A stretch of DNA of 64,000 nt from NCBI GenBank assembly GCA_021234155.1, contig JAJEKV010000323.1, forward strand, positions 252,001-316,000. The letters run 5' to 3'. Source of the stretch: Isoetes taiwanensis. Its lineage: Eukaryota > Streptophyta > Lycopodiopsida > Isoetales > Isoetaceae. Below, piece after piece: positions 31,105 to 43,225 of this stretch. The notes beneath the pieces were generated by a model. It was not told where the DNA came from, ran no database searches, and worked only from the letters and a program-made list of their open reading frames with translations. How positions within the stretch are numbered: position 1 is the first letter of the stretch; the number at the start of each line of letters is the position of its first letter. Position numbers and translations under genes: made by a program.

Positions 31105-33886
31105 CTAATAGACAGTTCTGCCATCGCCCTCTGTGATAATATCTTTGAATGATCCACCACCAGGTATCATGGGAAGCACATGTTCCTGGGAAAATGAAGC
31201 AGCCATTATCAATCTCAAAAAACCTTCATTAAGCAACAAAAATATCCGAAATAATTGAGATACAAACTTGGTGGGGAACAATAACATCCAGCAAGTAAGG
31301 TCCAGGTGTCTCGAGCATTTTGTTGATGGCATCCTTTAACTCTGACCTTTTGGTTACTCGAGCACTAGGTACCTATGTCATTTTAGATGATACATGATTG
31401 ACAAAGCAAGTTCAGCAATAACCAGATGTAATAAAGACTTTGACCATGACCACAGATTGTGACTGCAAGGCATCCAAGAAATATGGATTTCCAAGTGTAT
31501 TTCTCCAATGGTAATAAAGTATAATATGGATATTCCACATCCCTTACTAACAATTGCAGTACAGCACTTCTTGACATCACCCAATAAAATCCTTACACGT
31601 CCAGCAGGTTATCAAGATGTTTAACTTTCACCTCTAATTGCATGTTCTAAACTCCGAATAAGAAAAAATTCAGCATTTACCTTGCATGCCTCAGCAAACT
31701 TGCAAAAATCTGGGAAAATCTCAGACTCATTTTCAGGATCACCAAGATAAGTATGGGCCCTGTTAGCCTGCAACACATTGTTAAATATCCAAATAATATG
31801 AGACTTTTTTTAACCTGAATGTGGATATCAGATATCATACCTTATAGAAACGATCCTCCCATTGGACAACCATTCCCAGATGTTGATTATTCAAGATCAT
31901 TATTTTTACTGGCAATTTCTCAACATAAATAGTTGCTAATTCCTGTAATAATCAGATTACATGGATAACATGAAGTACTTAAAAACCTTTCATTCTTCAT
32001 GCCATTCTTTACCTGCACATTCATTATAAAACTTCCATCTCCATCAATATCAATCACAGGAATCTTTGGATACGTGGCAGCTGCTCCAATTGCAGAAGGC
32101 AAGCCAAAGCCCATTGCACCAAGCCCTGCATTGAAAAACAAATACATAATCAACAGTTAATGTGTGACTAGTGTAGGCAAATTCAAATCCATAAAATGCA
32201 ACCCATCAAATGTGTCTTCTCTTAGACACTCTGACAACACACGTAGACTTGCATGCATATGACCCAAATGAGCCAAAGAATAGCATAAGTCCTCAGAACG
32301 GCATAGGAAAACATTTGCTTTGTTAAACAAATATTACCTCCTGAAGTAAGCCATCTACGTGGTTCATCATACTTAAACCATTGTGCAGCCCACATTTGAT
32401 GCTGACCAACACCAGTTGAAATAATAGCTCTACCCTCTGTGATCTCACAGAGGGTTTGTATAGCATGTTGCGGAGCTATGGCATTATCATCAAAATGCTC
32501 ATACTGCAAAGGCCATTTCATCTTCTGTTCTTGCAACTCCTTTCTCCAGCTTGAAAAATCCAATTCCAGATTCTGGTCTCTTATCAAGACATTTAAATCA
32601 CGAAGTGCAAGCTTTATGTCTGAGCATATAGAAACATGTGGTAGCTTGTTCTTACCAATTTCTGCAGGGTCAATGTCAATATGCACTATATTGGCCCTGC
32701 TAGCAAAAGCTTCTAACTTCCCTGTCACACGGTCATCGAAACGTACTCCAAATGCAAGCAAGAGGTCAGAACGATCCACTGCGTAGTTCGCATACACAGT
32801 CCCATGCATACCAAGCATTTGTAAACAGCGGTCATCCGATTGTGGGAACACACCCAAACCCATCAAAGTTGATGTCACTGGAATTCCTGTAAGCTCGATG
32901 AATTCTCTTATCTCCTCACTTGAATTAATGCAACCTCCACCACAATATACCACAGGCTTCTTAGAGCTTCCTAAAAGCCTAATAATTTGCTCCAACTGTG
33001 AGCTCTCTGGCAAACGGGGCAGACGGTGTGTGTATGCGTCCAATTTCATAGGCTGAGACCAGTCAGGAATAGCAAATTGTTGTTGCACATCTTTAGGAAT
33101 ATCGACAAGTACAGGACCTGGTCTGCCAGATGACGCTAAGTAAAAAGCCTCTCTTATCACTCTTGGTATGTCATCTATATTCATTACAAGATAATTATGT
33201 TTAGTAATAGACCTTGTGACCTCTACAATAGGAGTTTCCTGAAATGCATCAGTTCCAATCATCCGCCGAGGGACCTGACCTGTGATTGCTACAAGTGGAA
33301 CACTATCAAGTAAGGCATCCGCCAACCCAGTTACCAAGTTAGTGGCACCAGGACCAGATGTAGCAATGCACACTCCAGTCGTTCCAGAAGCCTTGGCATA
33401 CCCTTCTGCAGCAAATACCTCCCCTTGCTCATGTCTGCACAAAATGTTCCGAATGGTAGTGGAACGAGTTAACGCTTGATGAATTTCCATTGATGCTCCT
33501 CCTGGATAAGCAAAAACTGTCTCAACTCCTTCCCTTTCCAATGCTTCCACAAGTATATCACAGCCTTTTCTGGGCTCATTATCCCCATATCGAGACTTGA
33601 AAAGCTTAAGTTCAGGCTCAAATGTACTAATAGATGAGGATTCCGATGCACAAGAGGGTCTGATGGTCCCGTGCTTCCATGCTTCCCTCTTAGTGGCCAG
33701 ACTGTTTGATACAAGCTCCGTGCTTGATGAAACCCCACTACAAAACCTTGCATTTTCTGCAACCTGCTCGGTCTTTCTTAATCCAAAAACCGTCGGAGAA
33801 CTGGTTTTGCATGCATTGTATCTATTGGTGCCCAATGCTCTTACCTCAATCATCCCATGAATGCCAATAGTACATGAAGCTGCCAT
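31105..33886 (-). CDS. ALS: Acetolactate synthase (acetohydroxyacid synthase) catalytic subunit, plastidial, six exons
   Basis: This thiamine-diphosphate enzyme condenses two pyruvates to 2-acetolactate, or pyruvate with 2-oxobutyrate to acetohydroxybutyrate. It is the first common step of Val, Leu and Ile synthesis, in plastids. Exons on the minus strand: 33886-32338, 32125-32013, 31942-31841, 31767-31681, 31372-31268, 31185-31105. All junctions have GT/AG borders and the phases agree, giving 678 residues with no lesion.

About the first 80 residues are Ser-rich and poorly conserved, fitting a transit peptide. Visible family motifs: [16 protein letters not shown] (the E activates ThDP), [52 protein letters not shown]...[14 protein letters not shown] (ThDP/Mg site), and C-terminal ITEGDGR. 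The start ATG is at 33886; a TTG two codons upstream is not used. The introns are unlike flowering-plant ALS. At the residue aligned with Arabidopsis Ser653 the protein has Gly (IPGGGSF). Confidence 0.98.
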
Positions 33887-34262
33887 CGCCAACGGAAATG
33901 CAGAGTACCAAATCCTTCGAACATGCAGCTACATTTATTTAGGGCTTTAGAGTTTGGGTGGGACTACAACTACAAGGAGGACAAACCCTGGGAGGAATAT
34001 GCTGGAAGATATTCCTACCTTGTTTCGCCAATGTTTCGGTAGACCTTGACTTCGTATTTGGCTATGTTAGGGGTTTGACAAGCCAAATACCCATATTCTA
34101 CTTCTTGTAAGACAAGTCGAATACTCGTCAAAAATTAAAAAAAATATAGTTTGCCGGATGATTCTCTTGGAAAACTAGGACATTTGGCTTGTCTAAAGTG
34201 TGGATTTGGAACCGAATACCAGCCTCAAGCATTTGAAACGCCAAGTACGTAAATTTAAAATT
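33887..34262 (-). promoter_or_regulatory. Presumed ALS promoter and 5' UTR region
   Basis: This lies upstream of the ALS start on the minus strand. A TATA-like TAAATAAATG occurs at about 33932-33942, only about 50 bases from the ATG. Nothing else could be identified. Confidence 0.3.
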
Positions 34263-34350
34263 TGAATTTTTGGGTTGCCCCTAGGGGGGCAAACCCTCGT
34301 TTATGTGGGTATGTGGGCATATCCAAGTATATGCCGGCATATGCCTAGCA
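34263..34350. repeat. Dispersed repeat, second copy at 53437-53520
   Basis: TTTTTGGGTTGCCCCTAGGG followed by a region with AAACCCTC, ATGTGGGT and CCAAGTATATG matches 53437-53515 with modest divergence. The start contains the palindrome TTGCCCCTAGGGGGGCAA. Family unknown. Confidence 0.75.
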
Positions 34351-37300
34351 TATGCTGCTGACTGCTCCAAACTGGCTGCTGCCTGTAAACTCTCGGTCAT
34401 CCAGCCCCATTCCTTCGGGAGCGTGGCTATGGTGCGTAGCCCAGCCTGGCCACAACTAATCCGACCACATTGGCCGCTTCTCCTTAAGAAAACAGGCCGA
34501 CATAATTTTTGAATGGCTTCATTCCCTGTACAGTGGATTTTTGCAGAGCCAAATCCAGCCTCAATGCTACAAACGGCAACCTGGATGCAGTTCCGTGAGC
34601 CCAAATATGCTGGAGCTTATGGCAGTTGATTGATTGGCTTCGTCAGCAACAAAGACATGGCTTGGTCGGCTACAAAAACTGAATTTCTCAGTGCCAAAGC
34701 TGAACTTTATGCTATTCTTGACGGTAAGGGTTTTTTCTTCTGCTTAATCTAAAGTGTTTTTGCCTTTTGTTTAAAATAGCATGGCCGAATCTATGCTGGC
34801 CTACGTCTTATGGCAAGACATCATGTGTTTAGGATGTAATTTGATATTAAATACTGAAAAACCATATTCTGTTACAGGAGAGGTGATGCCGTAAAAAATG
34901 GTCCAGAGATCTCTGATTCAGGTGTCACTCTTTATCAGGTATTTTTGATTTCCCACAGGAGTGCAGTGTTTGGATTTGGATTTGTGATTAGATCTAAATT
35001 TGGGAGATTTGTTTTCACATCTCGTTCAATTTTGGTGTTGTATCTAGCCTTTAAAGCTTGCCTTTATAGCTTGGGTGAGCTTCTTCTAGGTTTGGTGTAG
35101 ACAGCGTGGTGATTCTGATTGTGCAATGTGCTGATCTTGCTCTTTGCAGGGAGCATCTTAGTCTCTGGGAGCCAAGGAGAGAATCCATAAGAGAGCGAAA
35201 GATTTAAGGTACGATGGTGTGACATTCATTGCTCTTGGTGATTTTGGCTGCTAGTGATGGATAATCTGTTCATTTTTTAAACAGGGAATTGGAACATGAA
35301 TATGTAGCAAAATAACAGGGGGTTTGTTTTGCGTTTTTATACACTTTTTGCTAAGGTTTTCCTATGATTTGGTGGCCGTATTCATCTATGTGTACTAAAT
35401 AGTATTTCTAGATTTCATTGTTTCTTGGCCATTAATTTTTTATAAGAGGCAGAATCGTACAGTTGTAATTTGCACAGGCTGGACCAGAGTCTAATTTTTG
35501 TATTAATTTATTTTTTCTAAGGGGCCGAAAAGGCATGCAAACATCAAACCCTTTTGCTAGGGTTTCAAGATCTTCACAAGCTGTTGCCGATTCTGATTGC
35601 TGGCTGATTCACCTGAGATATTGAAGCTGCCAATTCGTTGTTGAGGTTGTTTGGGTTGTCCATGGAGAAAACGGAGGAGGATATTCTCCATGATTGCAGG
35701 CAAAGGGGATTCAACACCATGGGCTGAGTCCGGGAGGCATTTCCGAATGACCATTTTTATCCAGAGACCTTTGCGTTTCTGAACAAGACTAGGGTTCAGG
35801 CACTAAACTGGGACTATGGCGGGTCGGCAAGTCCGAGGCTTCTGCGTGGAAGCCGTGTTTGTATTTTTGCAAGAGGATACTGCAAGCATGGAAGCAGCTG
35901 CAGATTTTTGCTTCCTCTGTTTCTGAAGATTGGCTTTTGAATCTCTTAAAATCGTTCTGTAGTTGTTGCATTACACCTGTTTGCCATATGTGCAGATCAC
36001 AAAGGCCCAGATTGATGTCAAGTGTCTGGTGCTGTAATCCGTTAAGCTGAAAAATTTAGCATCTGTCTCCATCTACAAAAACGTACATCAAAGAATCAAA
36101 GAGTCACTGTGGCAAGCTTGCTTGCCAAAACTTGGAAAAGGGAGCTTTTTGTTAGCGTGTTCAAGTCTGGCTGTACATGCATCCAAAGGTATGAGGATCA
36201 TGATTGTTTAATGTGAGCTATATTCATGAGAGATATTCATGAGAGATTTTCATAATTATGGAGTGCTATACTATTGAGTATTAAAATAACAAAGCTCTTT
36301 TATTATCTTAAACTCACGGTGCATTGGAGCTACTTGAATGTTCAAGATGAGAAGCCGTATTTGTGGTATTCTTAACTAGGTGGAGCACATGGTATAAAGG
36401 ATGTTGCATAGTGGTAAGACAATTGGAATAAGCCAATTGGACAGTTCAAATGCAATTGACAAGCTTTGTATTTTTTCCCTGTCTTTTTCATAATATGCAG
36501 TTCCAATTGGTACACTACACAGCCTAATTCAATAGTAGTCAATTGCTATGTACGAACAACATTGTTGCTCAGTTTTTTATGCTGTTTATTATCCAAAAGT
36601 TCATGTTTTGTTTGCATGGCAAACTTATTATGTCAACTGTTGGATCACAGGAAAAGCTTGCGTTTCTATATGGCAATCAATATGATCCACAATGACAACA
36701 GGCATTTTTGACAATTGTATAAATACAGGGATTAAGCTATTATGATGGAATCACAGGGGTTGCCATGCTTTGTTGAAAATCATATGTTACGATTGGAGGT
36801 TGCTTCAGAGAATAATTTGTTATGGCGCCACTACCTGGCATTTTCAAATGACAACATTTTGGACAATCATTCATTATCGAAAGAAAGTTATTGTATTGGT
36901 GTTATTATGCTAGATATAGGAACAGTTAGGAACCATGTGTCTGTATGCAATCTCTGTATCAGGCGACTTCTCCGCTTAGTCTTTGTAGAAAAATATGTGC
37001 ACCCGTTAGGCCGTTTGGAAGTACTTTGTTGTCCCTGGAATGTTGTTAACGTATATCACATGTTACTACGTTTTAACCCTTTGCATGTTTACAGGAAGCT
37101 GGTAAAAAAGCTTTGGAGGAGGTGATGGTAGTAGAGGAGGAGGTGGAGGTGGAGGCGGGGGCGGTGGAAAGAATCATTCACATCCATAACCATCCATGGC
37201 TTGGAAACCGCAGCTAACTGGCCCATAAACAGACTAACTGACCCATAAAGTTTATCTATGTTTGCTTTAGTTAGGGCCCGAAGGGCCCAAATTTTTTTTT

Positions 37301-38696
37301 TAATATAACAATCAACACACAACTACCATTAATATTATTAACACAAACCATACATTTAAATTAAAATCCCCCTTAAACCCCCTTTGGTTTGGGTGCATAT
37401 TCACACGGGGGTTACTTAGGGCAGCGAGAGCCTCAAAAATATATTTACAATACATGTACAAAATTAACACCATTAGGTACATTCTCTCAAATCTTATAGT
37501 ATTTTACAAACCTTAATATACAGTATAGAAAAACTTGTACATGCATACCCCACAAACGAGGATCGCTATGTACGGTTTGTCATTTAGGTAAAGCATGGAG
37601 TTATTTTGTATTTGGTTCCCCTCTTTAGCATGCACTTTGGAGTTCTTCCGGAAACGTGCATCAACAGTCATGGGAACAAAAGATGCTCGCGAACTTCTTC
37701 GATCCTTATCATTGCCATTGCCCTAGCTATGGCAAGACACTCTCACGGGCTCAGTCTTCCAGCTTATTTTCATTTGAGAGAGCGGCCCGAGACGAACACA
37801 GGTACTGTTAAATGTAAATTTCGTTCCTTGAAACCGTTAGGATTGAGCCCGTTCTATTTTATGCATGGCGGAGATGCTAGACCAGAGTTTTGGACTGGTA
37901 ATTTTGGTCGTCTTATTTCTGTTTTAGCTCTTAGCGTCGGCACTCCTTGGTAATGAGATATGCTTGAAGATTTCTCTGGAATGTAGATTTAGGCCTCAGA
38001 AACCTGCTTATTCTAAGATTTTTGATAAAATGGCCCTTTAGCCAGACGCCGTATTTGCCTCGATTGTTCTTGCTAAATGCATTCTTCGCCAGAGTAGGAG
38101 GAATAACATCGAAGGCAAACTGCAGAGAAATGGGGTCGAATGGAGAGGGCACTGCAATTTGGCTCTCAGGAAGTTGGTGCATGGCAGGGCGGCTAATAAA
38201 AGTAGACAAGGAGACGTTGACTGTGATAAGCTATGTGTTGCTTAGACTGAAAAAGCTCAGTTTCTAGTTATGGTAAGAACCTTTTAAAGCCTTTAACATT
38301 ATTTTCAGCGTTAGGTCATTTGAAAATAGTTAAGTTTTCGTTTACGAAATTCTTCAACAAATCTTTAGCCACCTCTTTGTTGTCAAGTGCAGGAAAGATG
38401 TTGCTGATGTGAATGCAAAGATAATCATGCAAATATATACGATTTTTGTGGATAGTGCCTATCTAAACATTTTCATATGCTAACAAGGCATGTAATAGCT
38501 TCTTATCTAATGAAGCTTCTATTTAGATGTCAATTTCTTTATGCCTTAAAGAATCTTGCAATGCTGGCTCTCCAGATTGGTCCGTGTATCTCTCGCTTTC
38601 ATCTATAGGACAAGGCTTCTATTCCTCTGTAAGTGGCTTCACTTTTGATCAGAGCAGAATTCCATCACTCTTTCACATATGCATTTCTTGGGTTAG
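34351..38696. other. No gene proven; scattered exon-like ORFs
   Basis: Short + strand frames with plausible splice sites occur, for example 37606-37953 (ending FWTGNFGRLISVLALSVGTPW) and 38531-38628 (MSISLCLKESCNAGSPDW..., donor GTAAGT at 38629). None has a domain I recognise. A GGAGGTGG-type purine repeat lies at about 37125-37170. The gypsy element then inserts at 38697 within this region, which resumes at 49804. Confidence 0.35.
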
Positions 38697-39287
38697 TGTT
38701 TGGAGTCTGGGTTCGGGAACTCCTGCAAGACAGCCCTCTTGAGGACCCGTGGATCTAACAGGAGAATCCGGGGGACTATGTCACGCGGGATTTGCAAGAA
38801 GAGAACAAGAAGAAGAAAACAGAACAAAAGAGAACAATGAGAGGAAAATGATAAGCTTCCTTGATATCAATGATGAACATACATGAGCTCTCGCAATCGA
38901 GAGAAGACTGAAATGAGATAAGACTCAAAACTCATCTAAAAATTCATGTGCTAGCTCTACTCATATATATAGTACAATGGCCTTTGGCCCAATATAGACA
39001 CTCGATCGATCTCGGTGCGACTCACGGAAGGAGGCCTGATTTGCAGGAATCTTTGGCGGTGCCTCTTGAAGTGCCTAGAATCACGCCGATGCCGACGCTG
39101 GCGGTGACGGGCCGCCACTTGTCTGAAGCCGCCTTTTGGCGGGGGCGCCTTTAACCGCGTGGGTCTTCTGGCTGGGTCTTCGGCTGGGCCCTTGACGACC
39201 GACCCCGTGGGTCGGACCGTGGATCCTTGTTCTTGACCTGGTCCGTCAGATGCATGAATAGTCCTGCACGGAGGCTGGGGACTAACA
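38697..39287 (-). repeat. 3' LTR of the gypsy element
   Basis: About 590 bp, similar to 49210-49798 with scattered substitutions and small indels. More differences are apparent here than between the copia LTRs, so this insertion is older than the copia one. Confidence 0.96.
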
Positions 39288-39372
39288 CTCCCCCACCAAA
39301 CGACACTCGGGGTGAAGAAAAGGAGGAAGTGTCTCCGAGGGGCGTGAAGCCATCGGGTCACGAAAGTGATCC

Positions 39373-42285
39373 TCACGGAGGAGGACGGGCACCATTATGG
39401 TAAGTGCCAATGAGATCCCGGGCGTATTTGAAGAGCGGGGAGGAGTGTTGAGCCCAAGGGCGGGGATCGGCGCCAATGAGAAAATGAGAGCGCACCATGT
39501 CTTCAAAGGGCGCATGGGCTTCGTAAGAAACAAACCGCACTTCATGAGTAGGCAACTGGGAGACCGAAGGCACCGACGCCGGCATTCGGATTGCAAATGA
39601 AAGATGGGGGGACGCCGATTTAAAGAGCTGACCGGGATGCATTTGAGAGCAGCCACGTAAAACCGGCTTGACGGTGGATCAAGGATCCGGGTGAGGTGGC
39701 CGCATTCTGCAAGAAGGTGTCAAGACCATGAAGAGCATCAGCAGGGCGTTGCCAACCACGCTCATTGGGAATATAGATCCAATTGGTAGTGTTATCAAGT
39801 GTGGCACCATCCTCCCAATTGGAGCGGTGAACAAAACGGGGATCCCAGGAGATCCCGCCGAGATCCGAGGTGGGGTCCATCCAAAGATGGCCATCCATGA
39901 CCTTGGTCCAAAAAGGGGAGACGCCAATCGAGGTGAGGAACCCGGGGCGTGGAGGGACACCCAGGGAAGCATAGGGAGAGGGGACCATGCCCGTGGGCGT
40001 GGGCTGCTGAGCCTGCTCCCTGAATTCACGGACAAGGTCCGGATCAAGAACTTTGCACCAATGGTCCCAAACAGAAGCAGGGAGCTGAGAGTTTCAGGAG
40101 GGCTATCCCAACCCGTGGGGACCTGTCTTGCTATCCGAAGAGCACGCTAGATTGATTGTAACCTGCCAGTCTTTGCATATAAACTTGTGCAAAGGGAAGA
40201 TCCTCGGGATGTCCCGGATACTTCCTTATATCGTTGCGGCGCTTGCCTTGCAGAGAGGCAATTGATGAGCAAGCTCGGGCATGTACTCTTGATGAAGAGC
40301 ATGTGTACGATCATGATCGACGAGATAGGGGTTGTTATCCAAAAGCAACCATTGAAGTGTGGGATCACCCGAAAGTTCGATGTGGCCCATCTCAAAATTT
40401 ATCACGTGTATCGGCCCGGATAGAAATCATGATAAATGTACGCCATTGGCTGAACAACTCTGAAGGTGATGAAATCCGGATCTGCACAGTGAATGAGATC
40501 AAAGACCAAAAGGGCACAGCATAAACCTTTGTCTTCGATAGAGAGGTCTGGCCAGATCCGAAGAAAATGCTGCAGCGTAATGTGGGGAACATCAACGGGA
40601 CCATCAGCCCCATGCCGCCGGAAAGAAAGAGGTGGCGTCACAAGAACCACATAATCCAGATAACTGGAAGGAATAGGGAAGTCCACAGGCAGGTTGAGAG
40701 CAATGGTCACATACCCGTCAAGTTTGGTCTGAGCCTCATCAGCAGACTGAATAGCTTGCTGTAGCTGTTGTTCGAGGTCACGGATCCGGTTCTCCTTGTC
40801 TAACAGAAGGCGTGACTGGTCACGGACCCGTTTCTGCGAAGTCGTGGCATGTGAGGAGGATTGCCCAGGAACATTGAGTCGAAGCACGGCAATCTCAGCG
40901 TCATCAAGAATTTTACGTTTTCGAACCTCCGTAGTCGATCTTGAGAGATGTGAGCTGAGAGGTCTGCGTGGAAAGCTGAGCTGTCAAAGAGGCAATTTGA
41001 GTGTCACGCACTGTAAGGTCTTGGGCTTGAGTGTTGTAATTCCGAGAGAGCTCTGTATACAGCGTGTCCAGCTTGGCAATGTCTTTATCTTTGTCAACCA
41101 AGAGAGTCTCTCTTGCCTTGACCTGCTCCAATAATTCTTGAATGGTGGTCTGCAATTGAGCCTGCTGATCGGCAAGCAGATTATTCTGATGTTGGGCAGC
41201 CTTGAGATCCTCGCGGGCCTGTAAAAGAGCCTCGTGCTTGTCTTGAAGCTGGGTCTCCAGAGTATTAACTTGCGTGGTAGCAGCTTGAAGGTTGCGGTGA
41301 ACCGCGTCGGAGGCCTCCAGGGCCATTTGAACCCCATTCAGGAGAGCTTCCTGGGATTCTTGTAACTTGAGAGCAGCAGCGTGAACATCCTGCTGATATT
41401 GATACAAAAGCTGGCGAGGGTGCTGAGGTGGTGGAGCCGGCTGTTGCCTTGTTTGTGACGTTTGGGAGACATGTTGAGGACTGGAGTGCTTGGTTTCTGT
41501 AGAGGAGGAGGAGACAGTGACATGCGTGTGCTGAAGGTTGACATGACCAGAAGAAGAAGGGTGTGAAGTGCCAACTTGGTGAGTCTGAGGAAGGGACTGC
41601 TGAGTGGAATCATGAGAATGAGGAGGTGTTGGAGGAAAGTAATGACGGATGATGGCTTGAAGATGGCCACCCACTGAGACTTCAGAGATAGAAGAGGGGG
41701 CAGCCCTAAGACGGTCGACCTCTTGAAGAAGGCGGTAGAACAACAATTGGGGCCAATCAATGTGGTGGTTGGAGCGGATAGCAGTGATCACCAAATTATA
41801 GAAAGGCTTATTGATATGGGTGTTCTTGATAGAATACCCAAGGAACTTTCGCCACAAAAACTTAAAGTTTCATGGGTCTTGCCAATATTTGTCAGGCGAT
41901 GCATGTTCGCTTGATACGCAGGAGCACCAAACTCAATGACATCGAGATCCTGTAAGGCAGCCCAAGATAAACAAGGGGTTTGCAAAGGAATATGGAATAC
42001 CTCAGAAATCAGGTGCTGGGTCAGCAAAATGGTGGTGCCATCGACCACAGTAGCGTATCCATTCGGGCTGTTGACGATGTGAGCGATGAACTGCTTCAAT
42101 TGGTCTGGATTTGGAGCCGGAAGTTCCATTTGTGAGAATGCATAAAGCTTTTGGCGTTCCGCTACTTCATGACTTGGGCCAACAAGGGCTTCACGGAAAG
42201 TGGGCGTCAAGAAGGATACTGACCTGAAAAGAGTCGCATCCCTTGGAGCAGAAGCTTGAAGGGTAGGTAATTTGGGTGCAGCCAT
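39373..42285 (-). CDS. Large extra coding region (ORF3) between integrase and 3' LTR, frame-broken
   Basis: Coding continues in three minus-strand frames: 42285-41788, then 41857-40913, then 40887-40402, with further pieces at about 40395-40147, 39988-39620 and 39642-39373. The first piece starts ATG (MAAPKLPTLQASAPRD). The junction of pieces 1 and 2 contains NTHINKPFYNLVITAIRSN and HHIDWPQLLFYRLL, similar to the plant-retrotransposon accessory domain that Pfam calls a putative plant transposon protein. Residues from about 200 on form a long Gln/Leu/Ala-rich coiled coil (TTQVNTLETQLQDKHEAL; LLADQQAQLQTTIQELLEQ). The third piece continues the coil (NRIRDLEQQLQQAIQS) and becomes globular (DFPIPSSYLDYVVLVTPP). 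The whole would be near 950 residues, very long for an accessory protein in this position. There is no signal peptide or clear membrane segment, so I do not call it an envelope protein. Confidence 0.65.
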
Positions 42286-42769
42286 GCTTAAGAGCCGCCG
42301 GAACGTAAAAGAACTGCGGTGTCGAAGGAGAGCAGAGAACAGAAGACGAAGGCGCAGATAGACGAAAAGGTTTTAGGGCGCACAAGTGTAGGCGAAGGGG
42401 CATGATGAGGGCGAACCAGCAACCGTTGATGATGCCAGGTGGCGACAGATGCGAAGGAGGCGATTGAGAGACAAAAATTTGGCTAAGTCCCCAAACAGTA
42501 AAGGGAGAAGCAAGGAACGGTGGAGATGAGACGTGAGAGAATGATCGGATGTGACAGTTGGCAAAAGGACGCACATTAATGTTTGACGGGCGTGAAAAGA
42601 AGGAATGGCATTAAATGCTGGCAACTCGAAGTGGGATAGCATTAAAACGAATGTGTCAGAAGGTACCATGGCTAGATATGCGGCGGGAGAAAAGATTCTT
42701 ATTTAGAAACAGCCTTGCATTGCAAACACGTTGGCGATTTTTTTGATTGGTCCACGTCGACAAGGAGTT

Positions 42770-43087
42770 CCTCGGTTGGCTATATAAGACGAACCGGGAG
42801 TGAAGCGAAGACATCCGATGGCTTTTCGGTATGTCTGGCTGCCGGGTTTGCATGATCACTGCACTATGCCTTCAAACTGTTTGGAGTGGATTACCTGCAA
42901 GATGGATTGTCTGGACCTCTGGCGCTGCCACAACCGTGGCATGGCGATGGACGGTTGGTGTGCCGGGATGGCTGAGCATCCCGATCCGAAGACCAACGGG
43001 ATGGAGGTGATTCTGCACCTTCGCTGGGACCCGGAGCATAATCTCTACCACATCCTGCGTATCACCTCTGCTCCGAACCCGGAGTAG
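42770..43087 (+). CDS. Antisense 89-residue Cys/Trp-rich ORF with TATA box, inside the gypsy element
   Basis: TATATAAG (about 42780-42788) lies 30-38 bases before ATG 42818. The ORF runs to TAG at 43085-43087 and begins MAFRYVWLPGLHDHC. It is rich in Cys, Trp and Met (CLEWITCKMDCLDLWRC). It sits on the strand opposite to gag-pol, in the gap between integrase and ORF3 where no sense coding is seen. Some Tat-lineage plant elements are known to carry antisense ORFs in this gap; whether this one is homologous I cannot tell. Confidence 0.5.
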
Positions 43088-43225
43088 AGGGTTTTTCTTC
43101 TTAGGACTTAGTAGATAGGGCTCTGAGCCCGTTTTTGTATATAGGGCAGTGCCCATAGCGAAAATAGCTGGGATGTGCCCACATTTTGTAAAAACTTCCA
43201 CCGATAATATAAATATGCCGCTGGT

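Noticed and set aside
34660-34725. RNase H-like fragment (SATKTEFLSAKAELYAIL)
   Set aside because: Too short, no catalytic context, and followed directly by a GTAAGG-like phrase; could be chance.
39373-42285. Envelope gene (errantivirus/Athila env) in the gypsy element
   Set aside because: No signal peptide, no transmembrane helix, and the bulk is coiled coil and Pro/Gln-rich, so envelope cannot be supported.
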